DNA of 64,000 nt from Shewanella sp. 1CM18E (GCF_023161665.1 NZ_JALNTW010000016.1:32098-96097); one strand, 5' to 3'. Shown: positions 25,875 through 34,300, numbered from the stretch's first letter. Made by a program: numbers and translations. Notes: generated by a model from the letters alone, not told the origin.

Positions 25875-26374
25875 ATACAGGCAATGAAAAAGACACGCTG
25901 ACCCAAATGGCAAGTCGATTCGTTGAGCAGTTAACTCAGTGCCGTAAGCTTAAGCTTGCGGTACTTGAAGGTAGTGGCAGTCATGTTTTGATGGAATTGC
26001 CTTACGATAAGCAACTTGTTGGCTATCCTGATACTGGCGTAATTCATGGTGGCGTGATCACTACCTTAATGGATACCGCTAGTGGTTGTGCTGTAGTGTG
26101 CTCTATTTTTGATAAGTTTGGTTTACTTGAGATCTCACCAACCTTAGATCTACGTGTTGACTATATGAAGCCGGCAGAGCCACATAAGCCTGTTTACGGA
26201 TATGCGCAATGCTATAAGTTATCGTCAAGTGTTGCATTTACCCGTGCGATTGCTTACCAAGATTCAATCGATGATCCTATTGCGCACGCGGTTGGTTCAT
26301 TCATGCGCATTAGTCCAGAAATGGTCGGTGAAGAGTTTAGGCAGGCATTGATGGGGAGCGATAATGAGCAGTGA
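25871..26374 (+). CDS. PaaI-type hotdog thioesterase-like protein
   Basis: A 167-residue hotdog protein with HGGVITTLMDTASGCAV, the active-site pattern of the PaaI group, and LDLRVDYMKPAE. It probably hydrolyses acyl-CoA; the acyl group is not known. It overlaps hinT by four bases and the next hotdog gene by 11 bases. Confidence 0.85.
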   Translation: MNTGNEKDTLTQMASRFVEQLTQCRKLKLAVLEGSGSHVLMELPYDKQLVGYPDTGVIHGGVITTLMDTASGCAVVCSIFDKFGLLEISPTLDLRVDYMKPAEPHKPVYGYAQCYKLSSSVAFTRAIAYQDSIDDPIAHAVGSFMRISPEMVGEEFRQALMGSDNEQ

Positions 26375-26834
26375 ACCTTGTGCTGTTGATGATGGCGTTA
26401 AACTTGATGTTAAAGGCATAGTTAAAAAAGCGACTGAACTGAATGATTTTGGTCACCTTTTAGAACATGTGCCCTATGCAAAGTTTATTGGTATGGGCGT
26501 TGAACGCTTTGGTGATGAACTCGTCTTTAAACTGCCCGCGAAAGACGACAATATAGGTAACCCTATCTTACCCGCCTTACACGGTGGAGTGATTGCAGGT
26601 TTTATGGAGATGTCTGCAATTGTGCAATTAATGGTATTTATGCAAACCACTAAAGTACCCAAAGTTGTTGATTTTTCAATCGACTACTTAAGGGCTGGTT
26701 ATCATAAAGACAGTTTTGCAGAATGTAAGATTACTCGTCAGGGACGCAGAGTGGCCAATGTCAGTATTAATTGTTGGCAAACAAATCGTAAGCATTTGAT
26801 TGCTACGGCTAGAGCGCACTTTTTGATCGATTAA
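26364..26834 (+). CDS. Second PaaI-type hotdog thioesterase-like protein
   Basis: A 156-residue hotdog protein with LHGGVIAGFMEMSAIVQL and VDFSIDYLRAGYHKD. The catalytic region differs from its neighbour: the acidic residue is in GFMEMS rather than TLMDTA. The two may form a heteromeric thioesterase, as paired hotdog genes often do, but this is inference. GGGGAG precedes the ATG. The hinT-hotdog-hotdog-ycfL order is a variant of the E. coli hinT-ycfL arrangement. Confidence 0.82.
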   Translation: MSSEPCAVDDGVKLDVKGIVKKATELNDFGHLLEHVPYAKFIGMGVERFGDELVFKLPAKDDNIGNPILPALHGGVIAGFMEMSAIVQLMVFMQTTKVPKVVDFSIDYLRAGYHKDSFAECKITRQGRRVANVSINCWQTNRKHLIATARAHFLID

Positions 26835-26889
26835 TTTAGTGCTAAATTATACTGAGTAATAGCAAACTTGTGCAGCAAAGGGGCTTGAG

Positions 26890-27279
26890 ATGAAAAAAGT
26901 ATTATTGGGATTATTAGTGGCATGCGTATTTACTGCTTGTGCACCACATACCGCAGGTGTGATGGCTGACTCAAAGGGCCAAGTGCGCGTAGATAACAAT
27001 AGTTTCGGTAAAGAAGTTCAAGTCAATAATATTATGGCTCGCCCAGAAGGTGGCCTTTTACGTGGCACAGGTACTATCGCTAGCCAAGTGTCAACCGACC
27101 TACGTGTACAGTACAAATTTACTTGGTATGACTTAAATGGCATGACCATTGATGATGAAGGCGTAAGCTGGAAATCGGTAAAGTTACACGGTAAGCAGCA
27201 ATTACAAGTGAGTGCAGTAGCGCCTAATGCCAATGCCACTCGCTTTGAACTATATGTTAGAAAAGCATTTTCTAACTAG
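26890..27279 (+). CDS. ycfL: YcfL-family (DUF1425) lipoprotein
   Basis: A 129-residue lipoprotein with signal peptide and cysteine 17 in VFTACAPH, then the DUF1425 core ending KFTWYDLNGMTIDD and WKSVKLHGKQQLQVSAVAP. E. coli has it next to hinT too. The function in the envelope is unknown. The lpoB, thiK and nagZ genes that follow in E. coli are not present; a terminator is instead. Confidence 0.85.
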   Translation: MKKVLLGLLVACVFTACAPHTAGVMADSKGQVRVDNNSFGKEVQVNNIMARPEGGLLRGTGTIASQVSTDLRVQYKFTWYDLNGMTIDDEGVSWKSVKLHGKQQLQVSAVAPNANATRFELYVRKAFSN

Positions 27280-27324
27280 GTCGCTGTAAATAAGTGTGTA
27301 ACCCATAACCAGAACATGTTTGTT

Positions 27325-27355
27325 AAAAAAACGTCAGTTAAGCTGGCGTTTTTTT
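27325..27355 (+). terminator. intrinsic terminator after ycfL
   Basis: A-rich arm and stem aaacgtcag with ctggcgttt (one G-T pair), 5-nt loop and T7 tail, 45 bases after ycfL. Confidence 0.88.
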
Positions 27356-27385
27356 ATGCATGTCGTTCAGGTTTATTAAGAAGTC

Positions 27386-27415
27386 TGTCACTGAGTTGTA
27401 AAATTCATGTATAAT
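27386..27415 (+). promoter_or_regulatory. candidate sigma-70 promoter of the thiamine cluster
   Basis: TATAAT at 27410-27415 is a perfect -10 box, lying a few bases before the riboswitch aptamer. A weak -35-like TGTCAC lies at 27386-27391 with 18-base spacing. Confidence 0.5.
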
Positions 27416-27421
27416 CGCGCT

Positions 27422-27535
27422 CGCCAAGGGGTGTTAAAGTCTATCAATCAAAAGTTTGATTTATAGACTAGTACTGAGATGTTGTAAAACAAACCCTTTG
27501 AACCTGATCCGGCTAATACCGGCGTAGGAATGGGC
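27422..27535 (+). promoter_or_regulatory. TPP riboswitch (THI element) aptamer
   Basis: The thi-box signatures are present in order: AAGGGGTG at 27426, CTGAGAT at about 27474, ACCCTTTGAACCTGATC at about 27493 and CTAATACCGGCGTAGGAA ending at 27530, with a variable P3 helix arm (AGTCTATCAATC against GATTTATAGACT) between. It senses thiamine pyrophosphate and should reduce expression of the TonB receptor downstream. Confidence 0.97.
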
Positions 27536-27567
27536 CACATGTCATTTCCCGATCGCTTCTTTATGTT

Positions 27568-27597
27568 GCCGGATCTCAAAATTTTACTTTGAGGTCC
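27568..27597 (+). promoter_or_regulatory. Expression platform: ribosome-binding-site sequestering hairpin
   Basis: GGATCTCAAA (27571-27580) pairs with TTTGAGGTCC (27588-27597) with one mismatch, burying the GAGG ribosome binding site (27591-27594) four bases before ATG 27599. The left arm overlaps GCCGGATC (27568-27575), the exact reverse complement of GATCCGGC (27506-27513) in the aptamer. This points to a translational switch between two mutually exclusive pairings. The reading is inference from base pairing. Confidence 0.75.
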
Positions 27598-27598
27598 T

Positions 27599-29734
27599 AT
27601 GTTAAACTTTAAATCTTACTCACCTGTTGCGCTTGCCGTTATTGCAGCAGTATCTTCTCCCAATGCTTTTGCCGAAACCGATGCTAGTTTAAATGATGGC
27701 ATTGAAGTCATGGTTGTCACTTCAGATTTTCGTGGCTCAGCATTAGAAAAAATGCCTTCAAGCGTTACCGTTATTGATCAACAACAGATTGAAGATCAAG
27801 GCGCGCAGCATTTTGAAGATATACTCAATAGCATTGCTAACTTTAACTGGTCTGGCGGTAGCTCGCGTCCTAAATATTTTCAAATACGCGGAGTAGGTGA
27901 ACAAGAAGAGTATCAAGGCGCGCCTAACTCTTCGGTAGGGTTTGTGGTTGATGATATTGATCTTTCTGGCCTTGGTATGGCCTCAAGCATGTACGACTTA
28001 CAACAAGTTGAAGTGTTACGTGGTCCACAAGGCACGCGTTATGGTGCTAATGCATTAGCAGGCCTTATCTATCTTAAAAGTAATGATCCAACAGATGTAT
28101 TTGAACACGGCGCTGAAGTGTCATTTGGTGATGACAACTTGCAAACCTTTAGCGGTTTTAGCTCTGGTCCGGTAACGGACTCGGGGAAATTACTTTATCG
28201 TGTATCGCTACAACAACATCAACAAGATGGCTACCGAGATAACCTGTATCTTGGTCGTAGTGATACTAATAATCGCGATGAATTTACCGGTCGCGCTAAA
28301 CTACGTTGGTATGCGACAGATGATCTAGAAATTGATCTCACCTTGCTTCATGCCAATTATGACAATGGTTATGATGTTTGGACGCTTGATAATAATGGTT
28401 TTGATACCTTAACTGACGCTCCTGGCGAAGATAAGCAAAAAACTACCGGCTCATCACTTAAATTTACATACACTGGTGCAGAAAAGTTCCAGTTAACCTC
28501 ATTAACTTCATTCGCTCAATCAGATACTCGCCATAACTACGATGGTGACTGGGCAAATCCAGATTACTGGGAGAGCCGTGATTGTGACGGTTCCCCTTGT
28601 GAATATGAATATAACTGGGATAAGAAAGGCGAAAGAAAAACCATTACCCAAGAATTTAGATTGTCTTCAACAGAAGCAGGTCGAATCTTCTCTGATAGCA
28701 CTGACTGGCTAGTGGGTGTTTATGGTATGGATTTACAAGAAGACAACGATACTGTTGATAGCTATAGCCAGTTAACTGCTGAATATCAAGCAAAAAACTA
28801 TGCACTATTTGGTCAGCTTGATTCTGATCTAGGTGCAAATTATGCGTTATCTGTTGGTATGCGTGTTGAGCGCAGAGACAGCGACTATAGTGACTCTGCA
28901 GGTGATGCATTTTCTCCAAGTGAAACCATGTGGGGCGGACATATCGCACTAAGCAAAGCGCTGAGTGATGAGCATGAATCTTATATTCGTGTCGCTCGTG
29001 GTTATAAGGCGGGTGGCTTTAACATGTCGCTCCCAATAGAGCTCGCAGACAAAAAAGAATACGACACAGAAATTCTATATAACTATGAAATTGGTCTTAA
29101 GTCGACTTGGTTAGATGGCGCAGCGAATACCAATTTGGCAGTTTTCTTTATGGATAGACAAGATCAACAAGTTGCAGCTTCGCAGCAATCTACTGTTCCA
29201 GGTGAAGAGGGGAACTTCATCCTATTTACCGAAAATGCCGGTAGTTCACATAATTACGGTGCCGAGCTGGATGGTAATTGGTACGCAACAGATAACCTGC
29301 AAGTGTATGGTAGCGTAGGCTGGTTAGAAACCGCTTATGGCGACTATGGATATGAAGACAAGTATGGCGCCATAGTCGATCTTTCTGGTCGTGAATTGGC
29401 TCATTCACCAAACTTTACCTTTAGTTTAGGTGCGACTTATCGAAGTGATAGCGGTTGGTTTGCCAATGTAAATGCCAGCGGTAAGAGTGATTTTTACTAT
29501 TCTGATAGTAATGAGTCAAAATCTGACGCTTACCAAATCTTCAATGCAAAGTTTGGTTACGAAGCGGATATTTGGTCTGCTTACCTGTGGGGACGTAATC
29601 TGTTTGATGAGCAATATGGCGTCCGTGGCTTCTATTTCGGTAATGAGCCGGATCTTGACTGGGCAGATAAGCAATATATTCGTTACGGTGATCCGCGTCA
29701 GATAGGGGTCACCTTTAACGTTAAGTTCTTATAA
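27599..29734 (+). CDS. TonB-dependent receptor, thiamine-regulated
   Basis: A 711-residue outer-membrane transporter with signal peptide (cleavage near NAFA, about residue 26), a probable TonB box (EVMVVTS), the plug domain with RGVGEQEEYQGAPNSSVGFVVDDID and VLRGPQGTRYGANALAG, and a C-terminal beta-barrel ending in a hydrophobic strand (QIGVTFNVKFL). Behind a TPP riboswitch and before thiamine genes, it most likely imports thiamine or a precursor. The substrate is inferred from regulation and context alone. Confidence 0.9.
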   Translation: MLNFKSYSPVALAVIAAVSSPNAFAETDASLNDGIEVMVVTSDFRGSALEKMPSSVTVIDQQQIEDQGAQHFEDILNSIANFNWSGGSSRPKYFQIRGVGEQEEYQGAPNSSVGFVVDDIDLSGLGMASSMYDLQQVEVLRGPQGTRYGANALAGLIYLKSNDPTDVFEHGAEVSFGDDNLQTFSGFSSGPVTDSGKLLYRVSLQQHQQDGYRDNLYLGRSDTNNRDEFTGRAKLRWYATDDLEIDLTLLHANYDNGYDVWTLDNNGFDTLTDAPGEDKQKTTGSSLKFTYTGAEKFQLTSLTSFAQSDTRHNYDGDWANPDYWESRDCDGSPCEYEYNWDKKGERKTITQEFRLSSTEAGRIFSDSTDWLVGVYGMDLQEDNDTVDSYSQLTAEYQAKNYALFGQLDSDLGANYALSVGMRVERRDSDYSDSAGDAFSPSETMWGGHIALSKALSDEHESYIRVARGYKAGGFNMSLPIELADKKEYDTEILYNYEIGLKSTWLDGAANTNLAVFFMDRQDQQVAASQQSTVPGEEGNFILFTENAGSSHNYGAELDGNWYATDNLQVYGSVGWLETAYGDYGYEDKYGAIVDLSGRELAHSPNFTFSLGATYRSDSGWFANVNASGKSDFYYSDSNESKSDAYQIFNAKFGYEADIWSAYLWGRNLFDEQYGVRGFYFGNEPDLDWADKQYIRYGDPRQIGVTFNVKFL

Positions 29735-29815
29735 TTATCTATTTTAAATTGTTTCGTTATCCCGTGTTTATAAAACACTTTTATTTGCCAGCTAATTAAG
29801 CTGCTGAGGTTTACT

Positions 29816-30076
29816 ATGAAATTAACAGCTGAGATCAGTTGTTATCCGTTACAAGATAACTACCTAGAACCGATCAAATGGTTTATTGCTCGCGTTGACA
29901 GTTATGACAATATCCAACGCGTGACTAACGCTATGGCGACCCAAGTTGTTGGCGAGTATGCTGATGTGATGTCGATGCTCGCAATTGAAATGCAAGGAGC
30001 CCATGAGAAATTCGGTAAAGCAGTATTTGTGTGTAAGTTTATTGGCGGTGAGCTTAATTTAAGCCACAGCGAATAA
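29816..30076 (+). CDS. Thiamine-binding (YkoF/MTH1187-type) protein
   Basis: A single-domain 86-residue protein, KLTAEISCYPLQDNYLEPIKWFIAR...VVGEYADVMSMLAIEMQ, with the alpha/beta pattern of the Thiamine_BP family (YkoF, MTH1187), which binds thiamine or HMP. It has no signal peptide and is cytoplasmic. The start follows GAGG. Its place between the receptor and PnuT supports a role in thiamine handling; it might buffer or present thiamine. Confidence 0.7.
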   Translation: MKLTAEISCYPLQDNYLEPIKWFIARVDSYDNIQRVTNAMATQVVGEYADVMSMLAIEMQGAHEKFGKAVFVCKFIGGELNLSHSE

Positions 30077-30085
30077 TCTCAATAT

Positions 30086-30136
30086 AAATAGGCCACAACA
30101 GCTAAGTCCAAAATGGGCTAGTGTTGTGGCTATTTT
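30086..30136 (+). promoter_or_regulatory. intercistronic hairpin before pnuT
   Basis: GCCACAAC (30092-30099) and GTTGTGGC (30123-30130) pair perfectly, with GTCC/GGGC pairing inside and outer A/T arms reaching TATTTT. It resembles a leaky terminator or RNA-stability element that could set the ratio of receptor to PnuT. Confidence 0.5.
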
Positions 30137-30197
30137 AATTCTATCCACTTATAACGGCTATTTGGCTGATCTTTAGGCTAAATACAAGGCGTTTATT

Positions 30198-30860
30198 ATG
30201 TCTGAATTTTGGTTGTCGCTAGTCAATAGTGTCACCACCGCACTGAGTGAAGCACAGGCACTTACTGCCTGGGAAGCGGTTGCTGTGTTACTGGCTGTGG
30301 CTTACTTAGTTTTTGCGATGAAGGGCAGTATTTGGTGCTGGGCCGCCGCTTTTGTTAGCACGGCTATTTACACTGTTCTGTTTTGGAACGTATCGTTATT
30401 AATGGAGTCATTGCTAAATGTTTACTATATGGCGATGGCTGTTTACGGCTATTGGATGTGGACTCGTGGCGGTAAAGAACATGATGGGGTCAATATCGTT
30501 TCTTGGAGCGCAATGACTCATCTTAAAATTATTGTCGTAACAGGCATTATTGCACTAGCTGTAGGGCATTTTATGGCAACTCAAACCCACGCCTCTTTGC
30601 CTTATTTAGATGCCGCAACAACCTGTTTTGCGGTAATGACAACCTATTTAGTTGCGAAAAAAGTGCTAGAGAACTGGTTTTATTGGTTTGTGATAGATGC
30701 GGTATCTATTTACTTGTATGTGAGTAAAGGATTGATGTTAACTGCTGTTTTATTTGTGCTTTATCTTGGCATGGTGGTGTTTGGCTACTATATGTGGCGC
30801 AATAAGATGGAAGATCAACAAACGCTACCCGATAGCAAGTTCTCTGAAGGAAAAGCCTAA
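30198..30860 (+). CDS. pnuT: PnuC-family vitamin transporter, probable thiamine transporter PnuT
   Basis: A 220-residue inner-membrane protein with about seven membrane segments and the PnuC-type WxW signature region (SIWCWAAAFVSTAIYTVLFW, YYMAMAVYGYWMWTRGG). PnuC homologues behind TPP riboswitches (PnuT) carry thiamine instead of nicotinamide riboside. No NadR is here, and the flanking genes are for thiamine, so thiamine is the likely cargo. Uptake is probably driven by the next gene's phosphorylation. Confidence 0.85.
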   Translation: MSEFWLSLVNSVTTALSEAQALTAWEAVAVLLAVAYLVFAMKGSIWCWAAAFVSTAIYTVLFWNVSLLMESLLNVYYMAMAVYGYWMWTRGGKEHDGVNIVSWSAMTHLKIIVVTGIIALAVGHFMATQTHASLPYLDAATTCFAVMTTYLVAKKVLENWFYWFVIDAVSIYLYVSKGLMLTAVLFVLYLGMVVFGYYMWRNKMEDQQTLPDSKFSEGKA

Positions 30861-32057
30861 GTGGTTGAGCAAGAAACCAAGCTTTTAACTAAAGCGTTAG
30901 CAAGTTATCTAGAGCAAGCTCAGCTCACTCATGTAAGTTTGATTACTCGGTTAAGTCAGGGGTTGAGTAATCAAAATTACTGCGTTCGTGGCTGTCATCC
31001 TAGCTATGATGGTGAAAGCTTTTGGGTGCTGAGAGTCAATAGCTGGGCCAGCTCTCAGATCTGTGATCGCAGGGCTGAGGTCGCTAATTGGCGTTTAGCC
31101 GCGAGTCACTCTCTAGCTCCTGAGGTGGTATATGTTAGCCCTTGTAATCGCTTTTATTTAAGCCGCTATTATTCGCAACAGCAGCAATACAATTGGAGTG
31201 CTTTAAGTAGTGAAAATGGTGTCAGTTCAATGACAACCGCGCTCACTAACTCATTAAACGAAAGTTCCCCTCCGCACTCATATAAAAGTAAGCACTCATA
31301 TAAAAGCCAGCGCTCATATAAAGCTCAGCAGTTATGTCAGACCCCGTCTCTCAAGTTAGCCAATACACTTGGCAAATCCACTAGTACAGCTATTGAAGAA
31401 GCAGGGTTAATACTGCCACTGCTAAACGGCTTAGCTAAGTTACCAGAGCCTGAAAATAAAATGTCAGTTGATAAGCAATGGCATGTTTATCATCATCGAC
31501 TGCAAAGTATGTTTGCCAAAGTGACAGCTTTACAAGCGAGGCATTGCAATGCTGCGCAAACAGTTTTACTTACAGCGTGGAAGCTAAGTTATGCCAAGCT
31601 AGTGGCCAATATTGAGCAAACCGAAGCTATGCTTCGCCGCTTAAATCATTGCATGATCCGCCAGCAATTTAGTCATAGAGATCTAAATCCATTCAATATC
31701 TTATTGGTTGAAGGGGCGCTTAAGTGTATTGATTTTGAATATGCCTGCAGCTCCCATCCGCTATGCGATTTGGCGGCAGTGCTTGCCAGTCATTCGTTAT
31801 CGAATGAACAACGGCAATGGATTATTGAAGAATACTTAGCCAGTAATCCAAATTTAAATCATCATGCAGGTTCAGCGGTAAGCGCTGCGATTGACCTTTA
31901 TTGGGTGTTTGCCGTTTGCTGGGCACTACAAATGGCATTTGATCATTTGATAAAAGAAGGTGAGGTTGAGGTCAAAACGGCAGATAAAGATCTGCAGGCC
32001 GTAGAAGGTTACTTAGCTTGTGCCGAGCAGTATTATCAGTTAATTAGCAAACCTTGA
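30861..32057 (+). CDS. APH-fold phosphotransferase, probable thiamine kinase
   Basis: A 398-residue kinase of the choline/aminoglycoside fold: QGLSNQNY for the nucleotide loop, HRDLNPFNI (272-280) as catalytic loop and DFEYA (291) as the metal site. It follows PnuT directly (GTG start, no gap) and is likely a thiamine kinase trapping imported thiamine, like E. coli ThiK. Unlike ThiK it has an insertion (about residues 110-180), in the middle of which is a perfect-register 6-residue tandem repeat, HSYKSK HSYKSQ RSYKAQ (139-156), encoded by three 18-bp units. The function assignment is by context. Confidence 0.75.
   Translation: MVEQETKLLTKALASYLEQAQLTHVSLITRLSQGLSNQNYCVRGCHPSYDGESFWVLRVNSWASSQICDRRAEVANWRLAASHSLAPEVVYVSPCNRFYLSRYYSQQQQYNWSALSSENGVSSMTTALTNSLNESSPPHSYKSKHSYKSQRSYKAQQLCQTPSLKLANTLGKSTSTAIEEAGLILPLLNGLAKLPEPENKMSVDKQWHVYHHRLQSMFAKVTALQARHCNAAQTVLLTAWKLSYAKLVANIEQTEAMLRRLNHCMIRQQFSHRDLNPFNILLVEGALKCIDFEYACSSHPLCDLAAVLASHSLSNEQRQWIIEEYLASNPNLNHHAGSAVSAAIDLYWVFAVCWALQMAFDHLIKEGEVEVKTADKDLQAVEGYLACAEQYYQLISKP
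31274..31327 (+). repeat. three 18-bp in-frame tandem repeats in the kinase
   Basis: Three near-identical 18-bp units begin gcactcatataaaag, gcactcatataaaag and gcgctcatataaagc. They encode six residues each within a polar linker of the kinase. A length change by any number of units would keep the frame. Confidence 0.85.
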
Positions 32058-32281
32058 TGAAGGAGTGGTAAACAGTAAACCTGAATATCTAATCGCTAAG
32101 CACCCATAATTAAGGTCCTTAAAGTTACCCTATAAATTACCTCCTAAAAGTAATCCATCGAGCAAGTCTTAAATTTATCTACCATTGAGTATAAATATAT
32201 TTCTATCTGAGTTAGGCATTAGAACAGATACAACAATTTGTATCTGAGCGATTTATATCCGTTGTTCTATGCTAGGTTAAG

Positions 32282-32295
32282 ACCAATCAGTATAA
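32282..32295 (+). repeat. solo copy of the MITE terminal sequence
   Basis: ACCAATCAGTATAA is identical to 14 of the 16 terminal bases of the element at 5663. No opposing copy is near, so it is either a relic end or chance sequence reuse. Confidence 0.5.
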
Positions 32296-32323
32296 GATAA
32301 ACACAGTGTTTGGAGGAGGGCTA

Positions 32324-33169
32324 ATGAGAAAACTTGCAATGGTAGCACTGTTGATATTTGGCCTTGTAGGTTGCTCAACTAAAGTGGGTTACTACTTTTT
32401 GGATTGGGCGATTGAGTGGAAACTTGAAGAGTACGTTACCTTAGACGCTAAACAGCAAGAACAATTTGACGATACGCTAAAACAGTTTTTATATTGGCAC
32501 CGCAGTGAAGAGCTTTTACGCTATGAAAATCAGTTAGCCAAATTATCTAACGTGCTAGAGCAGCAGTCATTAACCCCCGAAATTTGGGCTGACCATGTTG
32601 CTGAAGCTAAAAGTCATTGGTCGCGCACTTTTGATTACCTTCTACCGTCTTTACTGCCCATTATTAGTTCTTTTTCAGATAAGCAGGTTGCACAAGTTAT
32701 CGCTCAACTGAGAGTGGAAGAAAAAGAGTTAAATGAAAAGTACTTAGGCAAAGATCAGGCTGAATTAATAGAGATGGCGGATGAACGGATTAATAAGCGT
32801 GCTAAAAAATGGTTAGGTAAATTATCGGCTGAACAAAAAACTGCCATTCACAACTATAATCAAACTCGCGGCGCAACATTAGATATGTGGCTTGAGTATC
32901 GACATGAATGGATCCGCTTATTTTCACAGGCACTAAAAAATAGACACAATGAAAAGGCGTTATCGCATAGCCTAACTTTACTCATGACCGAGCCAGATAA
33001 GCTGCGTTCACAAGCCTATAAAAAAGCGCTTGATAGTAATACCGAGCAGTTTGGGGAATTGTTGATATTGCTGAATCAACAGGCGAGTGCTAAGCAAAAA
33101 CGTTATTTTCATAACAAGATGACGGCGTTACAAGAGGATTTAATCGAGCTTAGTGAAGATAGCGAATAG
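32324..33169 (+). CDS. DUF6279-type lipoprotein
   Basis: A 281-residue lipoprotein: MRKLAMVALLIFGLVGCS places the acylated cysteine at 17. The rest is mostly charged helix, including YYFLDWAIEWKLEEYVTLDAKQQEQFD, which resembles a family of Shewanella/Vibrio helical lipoproteins (DUF6279), unknown function. The track's longer start at 32306 is unlikely; ATG 32324 follows GGAGGAGGG. The gene stands alone. Confidence 0.75.
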   Translation: MRKLAMVALLIFGLVGCSTKVGYYFLDWAIEWKLEEYVTLDAKQQEQFDDTLKQFLYWHRSEELLRYENQLAKLSNVLEQQSLTPEIWADHVAEAKSHWSRTFDYLLPSLLPIISSFSDKQVAQVIAQLRVEEKELNEKYLGKDQAELIEMADERINKRAKKWLGKLSAEQKTAIHNYNQTRGATLDMWLEYRHEWIRLFSQALKNRHNEKALSHSLTLLMTEPDKLRSQAYKKALDSNTEQFGELLILLNQQASAKQKRYFHNKMTALQEDLIELSEDSE

Positions 33170-33336
33170 TCTATATTTACAAACTGATTGAAAGAAAGTT
33201 TTGTTGCTCAAGGTCTATGTTGCTAAAGGGGTTAGGTTTTAACGGATCTAGCTGTTTTCCCAAATTAGGGAATTAGCCGAATTTAGCAATTAGCCTAACG
33301 TAAGCAGTGAGCGTTATCTGCTTGTTTGCAATATTT

Positions 33337-33378
33337 AAGCTTGAGTACTAAAGCTTTAGTACTCAAGCTTTAGTACTT
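33337..33378. repeat. three tandem 14-bp units before doxX, forming a 34-bp palindrome
   Basis: Units aagcttgagtacta, aagctttagtactc and aagctttagtactt run head to tail at 33337-33378, ending 18 bases before the next start codon. Because each holds the palindromes AAGCTT and AGTACT, the segment 33337-33370 is also a perfect 34-bp inverted repeat. Confidence 0.85.
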
Positions 33379-33396
33379 AAGCCAAGAGGGAACGAC

Positions 33397-33987
33397 ATGC
33401 AATTAGTTAAACTTTATCAGCAGTTTTTGAGTGGACTTAAGTTTTTTGAGGGACTTGCGCCCTTAGCGCTGCGTTTGTATTTGGCACCGGTTTTGATGCA
33501 AGCAGGCTATAACAAGTTAAGTAATTTCAGTGATACCGCTGCTTGGTTTGGTAATCCTGATTGGGGTCTTGGCTTGCCGTTTCCGGAGCTTATGGTTGCG
33601 CTTGCAGCCGGTACAGAATTTTTTGGTGGTGCATTACTTGTCGTTGGATTTGCCACGCGGCTGGTATCAATTCCATTAGCGATAACCATGTTTGTTGCCG
33701 CTTTTAGCGTACATATTCAAAATGGTTGGTTAGCCATTGCAGACTCTAGTTCTTGGTTAGCTAATGAGAATGTCATTGCTTCTGCTGAAAAGCTGGCGAA
33801 AGCGAAAGAGATTTTACAGGCGAATGGCAATTATGAATGGTTAACAAGCTCAGGTAATTTCGTGATCCTTAATAACGGTATTGAGTTTGCTATCACCTAT
33901 CTGTTTATGTTGCTGGTGCTTATTTTTGTTGGAGGCGGCCGCTATACCAGCCTTGACTACTTTATCGCTAAACGAAATGGCTTATAA
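33397..33987 (+). CDS. DoxX-family membrane protein
   Basis: A 196-residue protein with about four membrane segments. GLAPLALRLYLAPVLMQAGYNKL and TEFFGGALLVVGFATRL match the DoxX family (quinol oxidase subunit-like, YphA/HvfX group). It has an insertion (about residues 105-150) with a periplasmic helix. Function in the membrane is uncertain; DoxX proteins are linked to redox stress in some bacteria. The preceding tandem repeat lies in its leader region. Confidence 0.85.
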   Translation: MQLVKLYQQFLSGLKFFEGLAPLALRLYLAPVLMQAGYNKLSNFSDTAAWFGNPDWGLGLPFPELMVALAAGTEFFGGALLVVGFATRLVSIPLAITMFVAAFSVHIQNGWLAIADSSSWLANENVIASAEKLAKAKEILQANGNYEWLTSSGNFVILNNGIEFAITYLFMLLVLIFVGGGRYTSLDYFIAKRNGL

Positions 33988-34200
33988 CAACCACTGCAGG
34001 GTTCAGAGCTTTTGAACTAACGAGCTCAATGCTAATTATTGGCAGTATAACCGTTCCTTTATGAGTTTAAGTATTTGGTAGTTAGTGTTGTTAGACTTGG
34101 AGCGAGTATCACCGATACTTTTGCAAAGCTGTTGAATCTTTATGCTGATAGGTACAACTACCAAAAAGCTTTTATTTTACGTAATTAATTCATTTCAATT

Positions 34201-34231
34201 AAATCCCACTAAATAGGTGGGATTTTTTTTG
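34201..34231 (+). terminator. intrinsic terminator after doxX
   Basis: Stem aaatcccac with gtgggattt, 7-nt loop and T8 tail, 214 bases after the doxX stop; it is far from the gene, and the intervening sequence shows no ORF. Confidence 0.85.
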
Positions 34232-34300
34232 AGTAGTTGATATTCTCAATTGGCCTTTGAGTAATTCTTCTTTCGTAACATGTTTATTAAGGACAATCAG

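Noticed and set aside
28656..28949. 97-codon minus-strand frame in the TonB receptor
   Set aside because: Antisense shadow of a clear gene.
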